Origin: Lysobacter_I brunescens
GTDB lineage: Bacteria; Pseudomonadota; Gammaproteobacteria; Xanthomonadales; Xanthomonadaceae
DNA length: 64,000 nucleotides
Assembly: GCF_042677005.1 (NCBI RefSeq)
Contig: NZ_JBHTIF010000001.1
Location: 2,170,001 to 2,234,000, forward strand
Reading direction: 5' to 3'
The translations under genes and the position numbers were made by a program. The notes below the pieces were generated by a model that was not told the origin of the DNA, did no database searches, and saw only the letters and a program-made list of their open reading frames with translations. Shown here one piece after another: positions 36,447 through 45,152 of this stretch; the first letter of the stretch is position 1; every line of letters starts with the position of its first letter.

Positions 36447-38344
36447 CCGAGACCGCCGCCAAACCGCTGCGCCTTGCGCTGGTCGGCAATCCGAACTGCG
36501 GCAAGACCGCGCTGTTCAACCTGCTGACCGGCAGCCGGCAGAAGGTCGCGAACTACGCTGGCGTGACCGTCGAGCGCAAGGAAGGTCGCCTGCAGACCCC
36601 GGCCGGCCGCCGCCTGACCCTGCTCGACCTGCCCGGTGCCTACAGTTTCCAGGCGGCGAGCCTGGACGAAGCCGTGACCCGCGACATCTGCCGCGGCTTC
36701 TATCCCGGCGAACCCGCCCCGGACCTGCTGGTCTGCGTGGTCGACGCCACCAACCTGCGCCTGCACCTGCGCTTCGCGCTGGAAGTGCGCGAACTCGGCA
36801 AGCCGATGGTGCTGGCCGTGAACATGATGGACGCCGCGAAGCGTCGCGGCATCGAGATCGACCTCGATGCGCTGCAGCGCGAGCTCGGCGTGCCGGTGGT
36901 CGAAACCGTGGCCGTGCGCCGCGACGGTGGCCGCGCGTTGATGACCCAGCTCGATGCGATGGCCGAACGCCTGCATCCGCCCGAGCGGCGTATGCCCGAC
37001 CATGCCGACGCGTCGGCGCGCATCGAGGACGCACTGCACGCCGAAACCCGGCGCCTGCTCGCACTCGCCGTGCGCATGCCCGAGCGCACCGCGCGCGTCG
37101 ACGATGCCCTCGACCGCTGGCTGCTGCATCCGGTCGCCGGCTTGCTCGTGTTGATCGTGGTGATGTTCCTGATCTTCCAGGCGGTCTTTTCCTGGGCGAC
37201 GCCGCTGGCGGACGCGATCGAGGCCGGCACCGGCTGGTTCGTCGGCGTCGTCGGCAACGCCATGCCCGAGGGGCCGCTGAAGAGTCTCGTCACCGAGGGC
37301 ATCATCGCCGGCCTCGGCGGCATCGTCGTGTTCCTGCCGCAGATCCTCATCCTGTTCGCCTTCATCCTCGCCCTCGAAGAATCCGGTTATCTGCCGCGCG
37401 CGGCCTTCCTGCTCGACCGGCTGATGTTCAAGGCCGGCCTGTCCGGGCGCAGCTTCATCCCGCTGCTGTCCTCGTTCGCCTGCGCGGTGCCGGGCATCAT
37501 GGCCACGCGCAGCATCCAGGACCCGCGCGACCGCATCGCGACGATCCTGGTCGCACCGCTGATGACCTGTTCGGCGCGCCTGCCGGTGTATGCGCTGCTG
37601 ATCGCCGCCTTCATCCCGAACCGCGAGGTCGGCGGCCTGTTCAACCTGCAGGGCCTGGTGCTGTTCGGCCTGTACGTCGCGGCGATCCTCAGCGCGCTGC
37701 TGGTGGCGACGGTGATGAAGCGCTGGCGACGCTGGAAAGCCTCGGGCGAGGGCGGCGAGCATGCGCTGCTGCTGGAGCTGCCGTCGTACCGCGTGCCGCA
37801 TCCGCGCGACCTGCTGATCGGCCTGTGGGAACGCGCGGTGATCTTCCTCAAGCGTGTCGGCGGCATCATCCTCGCACTCACCATTCTGCTGTGGTTCCTG
37901 CTGACGTTCCCCGCGCCGCCTGCCGGCGCCCTGGGTCCGGCCATCGACTACAGCTTCGCCGGCCGCATCGGCCATGCCATGACCGCCGTGTTCGCGCCGC
38001 TGGGCTTCAACTGGCAGATCTGCATCGCGCTGATCCCGGGCCTGGCCGCGCGCGAGGTCGCGGTGTCGTCGCTGGCCACGGTCTATGCGCTGTCCGCCGC
38101 CGATGATGCCGCCGCCGCCGACGCGCTGACGCCGCTGCTCGCCCAGGACTGGTCGCTGGCCACCGCGCTGTCGCTGCTGGTCTGGTACATCTACGCGCCG
38201 ATGTGCATCTCCACGCTGGCCACGATCAAGCGCGAGACCAACTCGTGGAAGCAGATGGGTTTCGCCACGTTCTACCTGTTCGCGCTGGCCTACCTCGCCT
38301 CGCTGCTGACCTACCAGGTCGCGGTCGCACTCGGCGCCGGATGA
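36443..38344 (+). CDS. feoB: Ferrous iron permease FeoB
   Basis: A 633-aa inner-membrane Fe(II) transporter. The N-terminal G domain has G1 at LVGNPNCGKTALFN, G3 at LDLPGAYSF, G4 at AVNMMDAAKRRG and a short GDI-like spacer. The membrane part follows from about residue 235 with two Gate motifs (SFIPLLSSFACAVPGIMATRSI and the mirrored ALIPGLAAREVAVSSL). It imports Fe2+ into the cytoplasm under anaerobic or acid conditions. The size is shorter than E. coli FeoB (773 aa) but within the family range. It is coupled to feoA and, with one base between, to the following small membrane protein. Confidence 0.96.
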   Translation: MTETAAKPLRLALVGNPNCGKTALFNLLTGSRQKVANYAGVTVERKEGRLQTPAGRRLTLLDLPGAYSFQAASLDEAVTRDICRGFYPGEPAPDLLVCVVDATNLRLHLRFALEVRELGKPMVLAVNMMDAAKRRGIEIDLDALQRELGVPVVETVAVRRDGGRALMTQLDAMAERLHPPERRMPDHADASARIEDALHAETRRLLALAVRMPERTARVDDALDRWLLHPVAGLLVLIVVMFLIFQAVFSWATPLADAIEAGTGWFVGVVGNAMPEGPLKSLVTEGIIAGLGGIVVFLPQILILFAFILALEESGYLPRAAFLLDRLMFKAGLSGRSFIPLLSSFACAVPGIMATRSIQDPRDRIATILVAPLMTCSARLPVYALLIAAFIPNREVGGLFNLQGLVLFGLYVAAILSALLVATVMKRWRRWKASGEGGEHALLLELPSYRVPHPRDLLIGLWERAVIFLKRVGGIILALTILLWFLLTFPAPPAGALGPAIDYSFAGRIGHAMTAVFAPLGFNWQICIALIPGLAAREVAVSSLATVYALSAADDAAAADALTPLLAQDWSLATALSLLVWYIYAPMCISTLATIKRETNSWKQMGFATFYLFALAYLASLLTYQVAVALGAG

Positions 38345-38345
38345 C

Positions 38346-38606
38346 ATGGACGCCTCGTTGTCGCTGACCCTGCAATACGCGGTCATCGCGATCGCGGTGC
38401 TGGTCAGCGCCTGGGTGGTGTTCCGCAAGCAGGCACCGAACGCCGCACGACGCCTGCGCATCGCCATCGCGCTGCCGCTGGTGCGTGAAGCGCGACCCGC
38501 GTGGATGCGCGCGCTGGGCAAGTGGATCGCGCCGCCGTCGAAGGCGGCGGATGGGTGTGGTGGATGTTCCGGCTGCGATGACGGCAGCAACAAGCGGTCG
38601 CCCTAG
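38346..38606 (+). CDS. Small Cys-rich membrane protein of the feo operon
   Basis: An 86-aa protein. It has one hydrophobic helix near residues 8-25 (LQYAVIAIAVLVSAWVVF), then a basic region, then a cysteine cluster near the C-terminus (CGGCSGCDD). It begins one base after the feoB stop, so it is surely part of the operon. The design (one helix plus a CxxCxxC-like tail) is that of FeoB-associated cysteine-rich membrane proteins, and it may correspond to the proteobacterial DUF6587 type. It may handle Fe2+ at the permease exit or take the place of FeoC, which is inference only. Confidence 0.8.
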   Translation: MDASLSLTLQYAVIAIAVLVSAWVVFRKQAPNAARRLRIAIALPLVREARPAWMRALGKWIAPPSKAADGCGGCSGCDDGSNKRSP

Positions 38607-38633
38607 GCGATCTTGCTTTGAGCGCGCTACGCT

Positions 38634-39313
38634 TCAATCCGCAGCGCGTCGACGCGCGGGCACGATGCGAAGCAGTCGCCTGGCGGCGCGGAAGGCCGCC
38701 GATGTCGTATGGATCGTCGCCAGCAGCAGGTACAACCACGCCTTCTGCCAGCGCCGTTCGATCACGAAGACGTGCATGTGCAGGTTAGAGCCTGTTTGTG
38801 CTCTCTCCATGCCTCTCGTTGTGTCGCAGCGGCCTGCTGGCCGTCGGGCGTCGCGCCGCGCTTGACTGGTGGTCAAGTCAAGCGGCGCACGGCGGCCAGC
38901 AGGCCGCTGCGGCACAACCCGAAGGGCCGCTCCTGCCGGAACGCGGTGCGGCGTCATCGTTCGGTCGTGGATCGACATCCACTCCCTCTCTCTTCCTTGC
39001 TCCGAGTTCCGGCAGGAGCGGCGAGAGGCATGGAGAGAGCACAAACAGGCTCTTGTCGCTTGCGCACGAAGCCGCCGCTGTGGATCGCGACGAAGGAGTG
39101 CGGGTTGCCGGTGATGCTGCGCGACAGGGCATGGGTTTCGCCCATGAAGAAATCCATCACCGTGTAATCGATGGACGGATGTTCGCCGGACGGGTCGTGG
39201 CAGAGCACGAAACAGTGCCGGCAGAACGGCATGCGGTACGAGACGAGCCTGCAGTCGCGCTCGGCGTAGCCGGGCGGGGTGTCGATCCTGCGGTCGCGGA
39301 CGAGCGGGTTCAT
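38634..39313 (-). pseudogene. Small gene apparently broken by an inverted-repeat element
   Basis: Two minus-strand fragments look coding on either side of the element at 38787-39053. The N-terminal piece (39313 to about 39054) reads MNPLVRDRRIDTPPGYAERD and later RMPFCRHCFVLC, DYTVMDFFMGETHALS, NPHSFVAIHSGG. The C-terminal piece (38786 down to 38634) reads LHMHVFVIERRWQKAWLYLL and an Arg-rich tail with a stop at 38634. The first fragment runs into the element as a nonsense tail. Their frames differ by one base, as expected after an insertion. I do not recognise a protein family. It is possible that only the first fragment was ever a gene. Confidence 0.45.
38787..39053. mobile_element. 267-bp nested inverted-repeat element (MITE-like)
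   Basis: The ends are perfect 32-base inverted repeats (38787-38818 and 39022-39053), beginning AGAGCCTGTTTGTGCTCTCT. Inside are two further hairpins. One has arms at about 38819-38866 and 38877-38917 (imperfect, roughly 40 bases). The other is a perfect 16-base pair at 38927-38942 and 39006-39021 directly abutting the right terminal repeat. There is no transposase or other gene inside, and I see no clear target duplication. It appears to sit in a small coding gene. The arrangement fits a non-autonomous transposable element or a large REP cluster and could fold as a multi-armed structure. Confidence 0.75.
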
Positions 39314-39365
39314 GCGCCGATGGCAGCATTCCCGCAGTCGCGGGTCAAGCGATGCCGCGTCCGGG

Positions 39366-39719
39366 TCAGTGCTTCCGCGCCTTCGCGCCCTTGGCTTCGA
39401 ACACTTCCACCGACAGGCTGACGGTACGTTCGTCGCCGGCATGCAGCGCGCCGACGCCGACCACCTGGCGCGCGATCTCGTGACCGCGCTCGTCGCGGAT
39501 CGCGATCACCACCGAGTACTCCCAGGGCTCGCCGTCGGCGGGATGGCGGATCGTGCCTTCCACCTGCAGGGGCACCTGCAGCGGCGTCGCCGCATTGCTG
39601 TCGCCGTCGAAGCGCAGGTAGTGCTTGCACGCGGGACAGATCGCCGCGCTTTCGAGGATGGTCGCCTTGCAGTGCGGGCACGCGCGGGTGGCGCCCGCGG
39701 TGCCCGGTCGCGTGCTCAT
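39366..39719 (-). CDS. Zinc-ribbon protein downstream of bactofilin
   Basis: A 117-aa protein with an N-terminal zinc ribbon (CPHC at 14-17 and CPAC at 28-31, each pair with two residues between cysteines). A beta-rich domain follows (PLQVEGTIRHPADGEPWEYSV and DERTVSLSVEVFE) ending in a basic tail. Its start overlaps the bactofilin stop (ATGA), so it is cotranslated with the cytoskeletal protein. A role in bactofilin assembly or in linking it to a partner is plausible, but I cannot name a family or function. Confidence 0.75.
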   Translation of the reverse strand: MSTRPGTAGATRACPHCKATILESAAICPACKHYLRFDGDSNAATPLQVPLQVEGTIRHPADGEPWEYSVVIAIRDERGHEIARQVVGVGALHAGDERTVSLSVEVFEAKGAKARKH

Positions 39720-40219
39720 TCGGCGGGCGGCTCGACCTTGGCAGCGGCCTTGGGTGCCGCGCTTTCCCAGCCGCAATCGATGTGGCCGCGGATCTTGCAG
39801 CCGGCGGCGACGGTGAGCGTGCCGGCCTTGATGTCGCCGATCAGCGCGGCGCTCTCCATCAGTTCGACGCGTGCGGCGGATTCGATGTTGCCTTCGAGTT
39901 CGCCGGACATCACGACCTTCTTGGCGCGGATCACGCCCTTGAGCTTGGCGCCGCGTTCCAGCGTGAGGTCGCCCTGCACGTTGACGTCGCCCTTGAAGCG
40001 ACCGGCGATGCGCACGTTGCCGGCGCCTTCGATCTTGCCCTCGATGGTGAGGTCGGCGGCGATGACGGACTCCTTCGCGGCGGGCGCGGCATCGGTGCGC
40101 GGGAACGTCGCCGGCGAGAAATCGGTGTTGGCCTGCGGAGGCGGGGCGGGACGCGCGGGTTCGGGCGTCGGGGCCGGTGGCGGGTCTTTCTTGCTCGGGC
40201 TGGACTGGAAGATGGCCAT
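39716..40219 (-). CDS. Bactofilin family cytoskeletal protein
   Basis: A 167-aa protein with a bactofilin core. After a proline-rich N-terminal tail (PPPAPTPEPARPAPP) comes a repeat region of about 100 residues with the hallmark SVIAADLTIEGKIEGAGNVRIAGRFKGDV, continuing as short strands (GDLTLERGAKLKGVIRAKKVV, GELEGNIESAARVEL). It polymerises into filaments by a right-handed beta-helix and shapes the cell wall or polar structures. The start at 40219 (MAIFQSSPSKK) is chosen over the upstream ATG at 40246. It forms an operon with the zinc-ribbon protein. Confidence 0.92.
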   Translation of the reverse strand: MAIFQSSPSKKDPPPAPTPEPARPAPPPQANTDFSPATFPRTDAAPAAKESVIAADLTIEGKIEGAGNVRIAGRFKGDVNVQGDLTLERGAKLKGVIRAKKVVMSGELEGNIESAARVELMESAALIGDIKAGTLTVAAGCKIRGHIDCGWESAAPKAAAKVEPPAE

Positions 40220-40352
40220 GAGGGTCTCCGGGTCATCGGGGGGCATGCGGGAAGATCGTGCACCTTAGCGTCGCCTCATGACGACCGGTGTGATCCGCGC
40301 AGCAGAACGGGCAGGGCCATCCTACGCCTTTGCCGCCTTGTGCGGGCAGGGT

Positions 40353-41888
40353 TCAGTCGGCCTGTGCATCGCGTCTCTGGCGCCACAGGTCCTTCGCCCA
40401 GATGAACAGGGCGAGCCCCGCGATGGCAGCGAACATGCCTGCATCGTTCATCCAGCCCGCTTCGCCGCCGATCGTGCGCACGATGACGAACAGCACGAAC
40501 ACGCGCCAGTAACCGAGGTGGCGGCCCAGCGGCGGGCCGCTGCGCTCGCGGTGCCGCGCCCATGCGGCCAGCGCCGCCACCATCAGGAGCATGCCGCCCG
40601 CAGCGCCGAGCCAACCATCGGGTCGTGTCCACACGATCGCCAGTGCGACTGCCAGCAGTACCGGAATCGTGAAGCGTCGCAGCATCGGCCGGGGTTCGTC
40701 CGGGTCCTCCTCGCGCGCCTGCCATGCGGAGAAGAGGCCGTAGCCGGTCCACAGACTCCAGGCCGCAGCCATCGCCAGCGCCGAGAGGAGCGCGACGCCC
40801 GCCAGCGGAATCGCGCCGAGGGACTCGGCACCGATCGATGGATCACCCTGTCCGATCAGCACGGCCAGGCCGAAGTACAGCAGCGTGGCCAGGGCCGCAT
40901 AGACCGCCACGCGCGTGCCCACGACCGCCAGGCGTTCCCGCGTCAGCCGCGATCGGTCCGAGGCCGCATCCCAGAACGCGACCTGCGCCGGATCGATCGG
41001 CGGCGGCAGGTCGTCCAGACGTCCGAGCGCGAGCCTGTACAGGAAACGACGTACCGCCGTCGGATACATCGGCATCAGTGCCGAGAGCAGGCTGCGCGGC
41101 CAGTCGAAGGGTCGCGACAGGTCGTGCAGGATGCGCCGCACCTGTCGCACCGCCGAGGTCACGCTGGTGCCCTCGTCGGCGGTGCGTTCGGCGAGCGCGC
41201 GCAGTTGCGTGGTCTTCAATTCCCAGGCGACCTGCAGCCGGTGGCGAAGTCGCTGGATGTAGTACGCGTCGTAGCCGGTACGCAGATCGACCAGGCCGAA
41301 ATAGTCCATCAGCAGGTCGAAGCGCGACGGCGCCATCGGCGGCTGCCGATGGTGCATGGCATGCAGCAGCCAGTGGCCGATCTGCGCCTTGTGCGCCAGC
41401 GACCACAGGATCGGCTGGGCATCGAGCCAGCGGCGCAGCTCGCCCTCCGCGCCATCCAGCGCGAGGCGGAAACAGGTGTCGAAGAACATGTCGTGGTCGA
41501 AGACGACCGCGTCCTCCGACGCTGTTTCAAGCCTGTCGTCTTCGACGGCCTGCGCCGCCGTCTGCGTCCCAGGCGATACCGTCTCCTCGTGCGCAGCGGC
41601 GTGCGGTGGCATGCGGACAGGGGCGTCGGGCATGAACGACTCGTGCGTTTCGCCACGATCGTCGTCGCCGCCCTCCCACTGAGCGTCCTCGTCGTCCCAC
41701 GCGTCCTCGTTGTCGTGCGGCCCCGAGCGCGCCCATGCCAGCGCTGCCTGGTAGGCCTCGTGCAGGCGCTGGAAGCCTTCCGGATCCTCGTCCGGGCGCG
41801 TGGTCTTCAGCTTCGCCGCATACGCGCGCTTGATCGCGCGCTCGTCGGCGTCGTCGGGGAGGTCGAGCAGGCGGAGGGACCAAGTCAT
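40353..41888 (-). CDS. J-like membrane protein, HscC partner, copy 2
   Basis: A 511-aa protein. An N-terminal J-like domain (residues 1-50) has DERAIKRAYAAKLKTTRPDED; the usual HPD tripeptide is RPD. Then comes an acidic, low-complexity linker (WDDEDAQWEGGDDDRGE). A conserved central domain shared with the next gene follows (LDAQPILWSLAHKAQIGHWLLHAM). The C-terminus has about six hydrophobic helices starting near residue 330 (VAVYAALATLLYFGLAVLIG). It is a paralogue of the 41885-43444 protein. Both follow an hscC gene, as DjlC/DjlB do in E. coli, so it probably recruits HscC to the membrane. Its start overlaps the previous stop as ATGA. Confidence 0.82.
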   Translation of the reverse strand: MTWSLRLLDLPDDADERAIKRAYAAKLKTTRPDEDPEGFQRLHEAYQAALAWARSGPHDNEDAWDDEDAQWEGGDDDRGETHESFMPDAPVRMPPHAAAHEETVSPGTQTAAQAVEDDRLETASEDAVVFDHDMFFDTCFRLALDGAEGELRRWLDAQPILWSLAHKAQIGHWLLHAMHHRQPPMAPSRFDLLMDYFGLVDLRTGYDAYYIQRLRHRLQVAWELKTTQLRALAERTADEGTSVTSAVRQVRRILHDLSRPFDWPRSLLSALMPMYPTAVRRFLYRLALGRLDDLPPPIDPAQVAFWDAASDRSRLTRERLAVVGTRVAVYAALATLLYFGLAVLIGQGDPSIGAESLGAIPLAGVALLSALAMAAAWSLWTGYGLFSAWQAREEDPDEPRPMLRRFTIPVLLAVALAIVWTRPDGWLGAAGGMLLMVAALAAWARHRERSGPPLGRHLGYWRVFVLFVIVRTIGGEAGWMNDAGMFAAIAGLALFIWAKDLWRQRRDAQAD

Positions 41889-43444
41889 CGTGGCGGTCGG
41901 GATTTCATTCGTACGAAGGTCCAGAGCCCAAGCGCGACCAATGCTGCCGGCAACGCGATCCAGATTGGCTCCGACATGAAGAACGGGAAGATCACCATTG
42001 TGGCGATCAGCAGAAGCAGAGCCCGGTGAGGGCTCAGCCATGGGCTGGCCGACGCGCTGCGTTGACGGAAATGTCCGTAGTATCTGGCAGTCGCCAGCCA
42101 GCAGCCCAGCATGCCGCTCACAAAGGTGATCGGCCACAACATGTCGACCAGGAGCGATGCCAGACAGATGATGGCAAGCATGGGCGCCAGAGCGAGGTGG
42201 ATGCGCCTCAACGCAGGGCTGGATGGTTCAGCGCCACCTTGCCAATGGAGCAGACGACGGAACCCCGCCTGCAGTGCCCATGCGGACATCAGAATGGCCC
42301 AAGGCCAGGCAATCGACGACAGTGCCAAGGACAAGGTCATTCCGGTCTGGCCTGCATCGAGCATCCGGATCGTCGCAAGCAGGGGGGATGCGGGCAATGC
42401 GAGCATGAGGCAGCGGAAGAGTGCGATCTGGACGTGTTGCGATGTCCAGTGATCGCCTTCTGTCGCTGCAAGCCAGTAGGCGATCTGATCGCGCCTGATC
42501 CTGTCCGGAAGGTTTTCCCATCCGCCGAAAGGGTTGTTCAACAACATTTCACGTACGGACGAGACGCGGCCGATGTTGAGGCTCGTCCAGAGATTCTTCC
42601 ATGTTGATGCCGGGCGTGTCAGATAGCCGTGCAAGCGGAGGAGGCGATGCATGTACGCAGCTTTCTCCCGCTCTTCGTCGATCTTCGGCTGTTGCTGCTG
42701 TCGTTGCTGTCGCTGCTCTGCAAGCCAGGCAAACGAATGCGCCGGCGAGGGGCCCGGTCTGCGGGTATGTTTTCGCGAGCGACGTTCCGCCTGCAGCTCG
42801 CGCCACGCTTCGACCAGCCGCGCACGCAGCCGCTGCAGCGCCAGCGGGTCGTAGCCCGCGTGCAGGTCGTTGTAGCCGAAGAACTCCGCCAGGATGTCGA
42901 AATTGCGCTCGGTCATCGGCGGCAGCCGCGCATCCATCAGCCGCAGCAGCCAGTGCCCGATCATCGCCTTGTGCTCCAGCGACCACAGCACCGGCTGCGC
43001 GCGCAGCCAGTCTTCCAGCACGCGCGGATCGCCATCGCCCGCTGCGCCCAAGCACGCGTCGAGGAACTGGTCCAGCGTGATCGCCTCGCCCTGTGGCTCG
43101 CCATCGTCGACAGCCTCGGCCTCGGCCGCCTGCGGCTCGGCCGCTGTGCTGCCGTCGTGATCGACATCCTCAGGCTGCGCGTTCGTTGTGGTTGCCTCCA
43201 CCGCTGGCGCTTCTGCCGGCGCTTGCGGTTCGGAATCCGTATCGCTTTCCTGCGCGGCGAACGCTTCCTGCGCCAGCCGGTGCCGGAGCATGGCCAGTGC
43301 CGTCTGGTACGCCTCGTTCAGCTGCTGGAAGCCTTCCGGATCCTCGTCCGGACGCGTCGTGCGCAGCTTCGCGGCATACGCGCGCTTGATCGCGCGTTCG
43401 TCGGCGTCGAGGTCGATGCCGAGGTGCTCGTGCGCCCAGCTCAC
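41885..43444 (-). CDS. J-like membrane protein, HscC partner, copy 1
   Basis: A 519-aa paralogue of the next gene. The J-like N-terminus reads DERAIKRAYAAKLRTTRPDED, again RPD instead of HPD. A long Glu/Ala-rich linker follows, then the shared module WLRAQPVLWSLEHKAMIGHWLLRLMD, a Gln-rich stretch (RQQRQQQQ, about residue 245-255), and about six C-terminal hydrophobic helices. The start is a GTG at 43444, six bases after the hscC stop, which suits translational coupling. It likely stimulates HscC and positions it at the inner membrane; the substrates are unknown. The two copies may have diverged to serve different clients. Confidence 0.82.
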   Translation of the reverse strand: MSWAHEHLGIDLDADERAIKRAYAAKLRTTRPDEDPEGFQQLNEAYQTALAMLRHRLAQEAFAAQESDTDSEPQAPAEAPAVEATTTNAQPEDVDHDGSTAAEPQAAEAEAVDDGEPQGEAITLDQFLDACLGAAGDGDPRVLEDWLRAQPVLWSLEHKAMIGHWLLRLMDARLPPMTERNFDILAEFFGYNDLHAGYDPLALQRLRARLVEAWRELQAERRSRKHTRRPGPSPAHSFAWLAEQRQQRQQQQPKIDEEREKAAYMHRLLRLHGYLTRPASTWKNLWTSLNIGRVSSVREMLLNNPFGGWENLPDRIRRDQIAYWLAATEGDHWTSQHVQIALFRCLMLALPASPLLATIRMLDAGQTGMTLSLALSSIAWPWAILMSAWALQAGFRRLLHWQGGAEPSSPALRRIHLALAPMLAIICLASLLVDMLWPITFVSGMLGCWLATARYYGHFRQRSASASPWLSPHRALLLLIATMVIFPFFMSEPIWIALPAALVALGLWTFVRMKSRPPR

Positions 43445-43450
43445 CGTCGA

Positions 43451-45139
43451 TCAGCCCTGGGCTTCCAGCATGTCCAGAGCCTCGCTGAACTTCTCGCGAT
43501 TGCGCGCGATCAGGTCGCTGTCCTGCGTGTCCAGCAGCGAGCGGAAATGCATGATCCATTCCTGCAGGCGCTCGCGCTCGTGGATGTACTCCTCGTACAG
43601 GCGTTCGGCGCGCGCGAGCACGGCGATGTTCTCCTGCTGGTCGCGCGGATGGACCTTCAGCGTTTCCAGCGCGGCGAGGCGCGCGCGGATCTCCTCGGGC
43701 GACAGCAGGCCCGGATTCTGCTCCAGCAGCAGCTCGTGGCGGCGCTTGGTCGCATTCTCGGTGACTTCGACCTGCAGCAGGCCGTTGATGTCGTAGGTGA
43801 AGCGCACGGTCACGCCGTTGTCGTCGGTGCTGCGGCGCTTGTCGAGCTGCACGGCGATTTCGCCGAGCTTGATGTTGTTGGCGACCAGCGGGTTCTCTCC
43901 CTGGTAGATGTCGATCGTCAGCTTTTCCTGCTTCTCGTGCATCGGATAGAACTGGTCCTCGCGGCTCACCGGCACCGTGCTGTTGCGCAGGATGATCGGA
44001 TGGAAGAAGCCGCTGTGGACCTGGCCGTTGTCGTCGCGACGCGCGATCTGAGTGCCCAGCGTGAACGGGCACACATCGGTGAGGATGATCTCCTCCAGCT
44101 TCGCGTTGCGCGACTTGAGTCCCGAAGCCACGCAGGCGCCGAGGCCGATGGCCTGGTCCGGATTGACGTGTCGCAGCGGCAGCCGGCCGAACATGCGCGA
44201 GACCAGGCGCGCGACCAGCGGCATGCGGCTGGCGCCGCCGACCAGCACGATTTCGTCCAGCTGCGACGGCTGCAGCTTGGCGTCGCGCATCGCGCGCTCG
44301 ATCGGCGTGCGCATGCGCTGCACCAGCGGTTCGCAGATGTGGGCGAAGCGGTCTTCGTCGATGCCCCAGGTGTAGTCGCGGCCATCGATGCTCATCTGCA
44401 GCGGTGTAGGCGTCCGCGCGCTGAGCTCGCGCTTGTGCTGCTCCAGGCGACGGCGCAGCTGGCCGAGTTCCTGGGTCTTCAGCGCCTGCTGGCGCAGGTC
44501 GTTGTCGCGACAGAAGGCATCGACCATCATGTCGAGGAAGTCCTCGCCGCCGAGGAAGTTGTCGCCGGCGCTGGCGTGGACTTCGAACACGCTGTCGAAG
44601 CATTCGAGGATCGACACGTCGAAGGTGCCGCCGCCGAGATCGAAGACCAGGAAGCGGCCTTCGCCGCCGCGATCCTGCAGGCCATAGGCCAGCGCCGCGG
44701 CGGTGGGTTCGTTGATCAGGCGCTCGATCTTGACGCCGGCCAGTTCGCCCGCAGCACGCGTGGCCTTGCGCTGCGCATCGGAGAAATAGGCCGGCACGCT
44801 GATCACCGCTTCGGTGATCTTCTCGCCGAGTGCGGCCTCGGCATCGGCGAGCAGCGAGCGCAGCACCAGCGCGGAGAGTTCCTCCGGCCGGAAGGCGCGC
44901 CCGCCGAGGCGGGTCTCGCGCGCCGTGCCCATCCAGCGCTTGAACGCCGCGACGGTGTGCTCCGGGTGCGAAATCAGCCGGTCGCGCGCGGCCAGGCCGA
45001 CGAGGACCTTGTCGCCGTCGACGCTGACCACCGATGGCGTCAGCAGTTCGCCCAGTGCATTCGGGAAGAGGGTGGGGCCGTCGGCGCCGTACGCGCCGAT
45101 GAGGGAATGGGTGGTGCCGAGGTCGATGCCGACGATCAT
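43451..45139 (-). CDS. hscC: Hsp70-family chaperone HscC
   Basis: A 562-aa Hsp70 protein. The ATPase domain has the phosphate-1 segment IVGIDLGTTHSLIG, INEPTAAALAYG and phosphate-2 VFDLGGGTFDVSI, and the adenosine motif is VLVGGASRMPLV. A substrate-binding domain of about 170 residues follows (LTDVCPFTLG... NSTVPVSREDQFYP) and a shortened helical lid. At 562 residues it is shorter than DnaK (about 640) and lacks its acidic EEVD-like tail, like E. coli HscC. The two J-like partner genes are immediately downstream. Start ATG is at 45139. Confidence 0.9.
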   Translation of the reverse strand: MIVGIDLGTTHSLIGAYGADGPTLFPNALGELLTPSVVSVDGDKVLVGLAARDRLISHPEHTVAAFKRWMGTARETRLGGRAFRPEELSALVLRSLLADAEAALGEKITEAVISVPAYFSDAQRKATRAAGELAGVKIERLINEPTAAALAYGLQDRGGEGRFLVFDLGGGTFDVSILECFDSVFEVHASAGDNFLGGEDFLDMMVDAFCRDNDLRQQALKTQELGQLRRRLEQHKRELSARTPTPLQMSIDGRDYTWGIDEDRFAHICEPLVQRMRTPIERAMRDAKLQPSQLDEIVLVGGASRMPLVARLVSRMFGRLPLRHVNPDQAIGLGACVASGLKSRNAKLEEIILTDVCPFTLGTQIARRDDNGQVHSGFFHPIILRNSTVPVSREDQFYPMHEKQEKLTIDIYQGENPLVANNIKLGEIAVQLDKRRSTDDNGVTVRFTYDINGLLQVEVTENATKRRHELLLEQNPGLLSPEEIRARLAALETLKVHPRDQQENIAVLARAERLYEEYIHERERLQEWIMHFRSLLDTQDSDLIARNREKFSEALDMLEAQG

Positions 45140-45152
45140 GTTGCTTTTTGAG

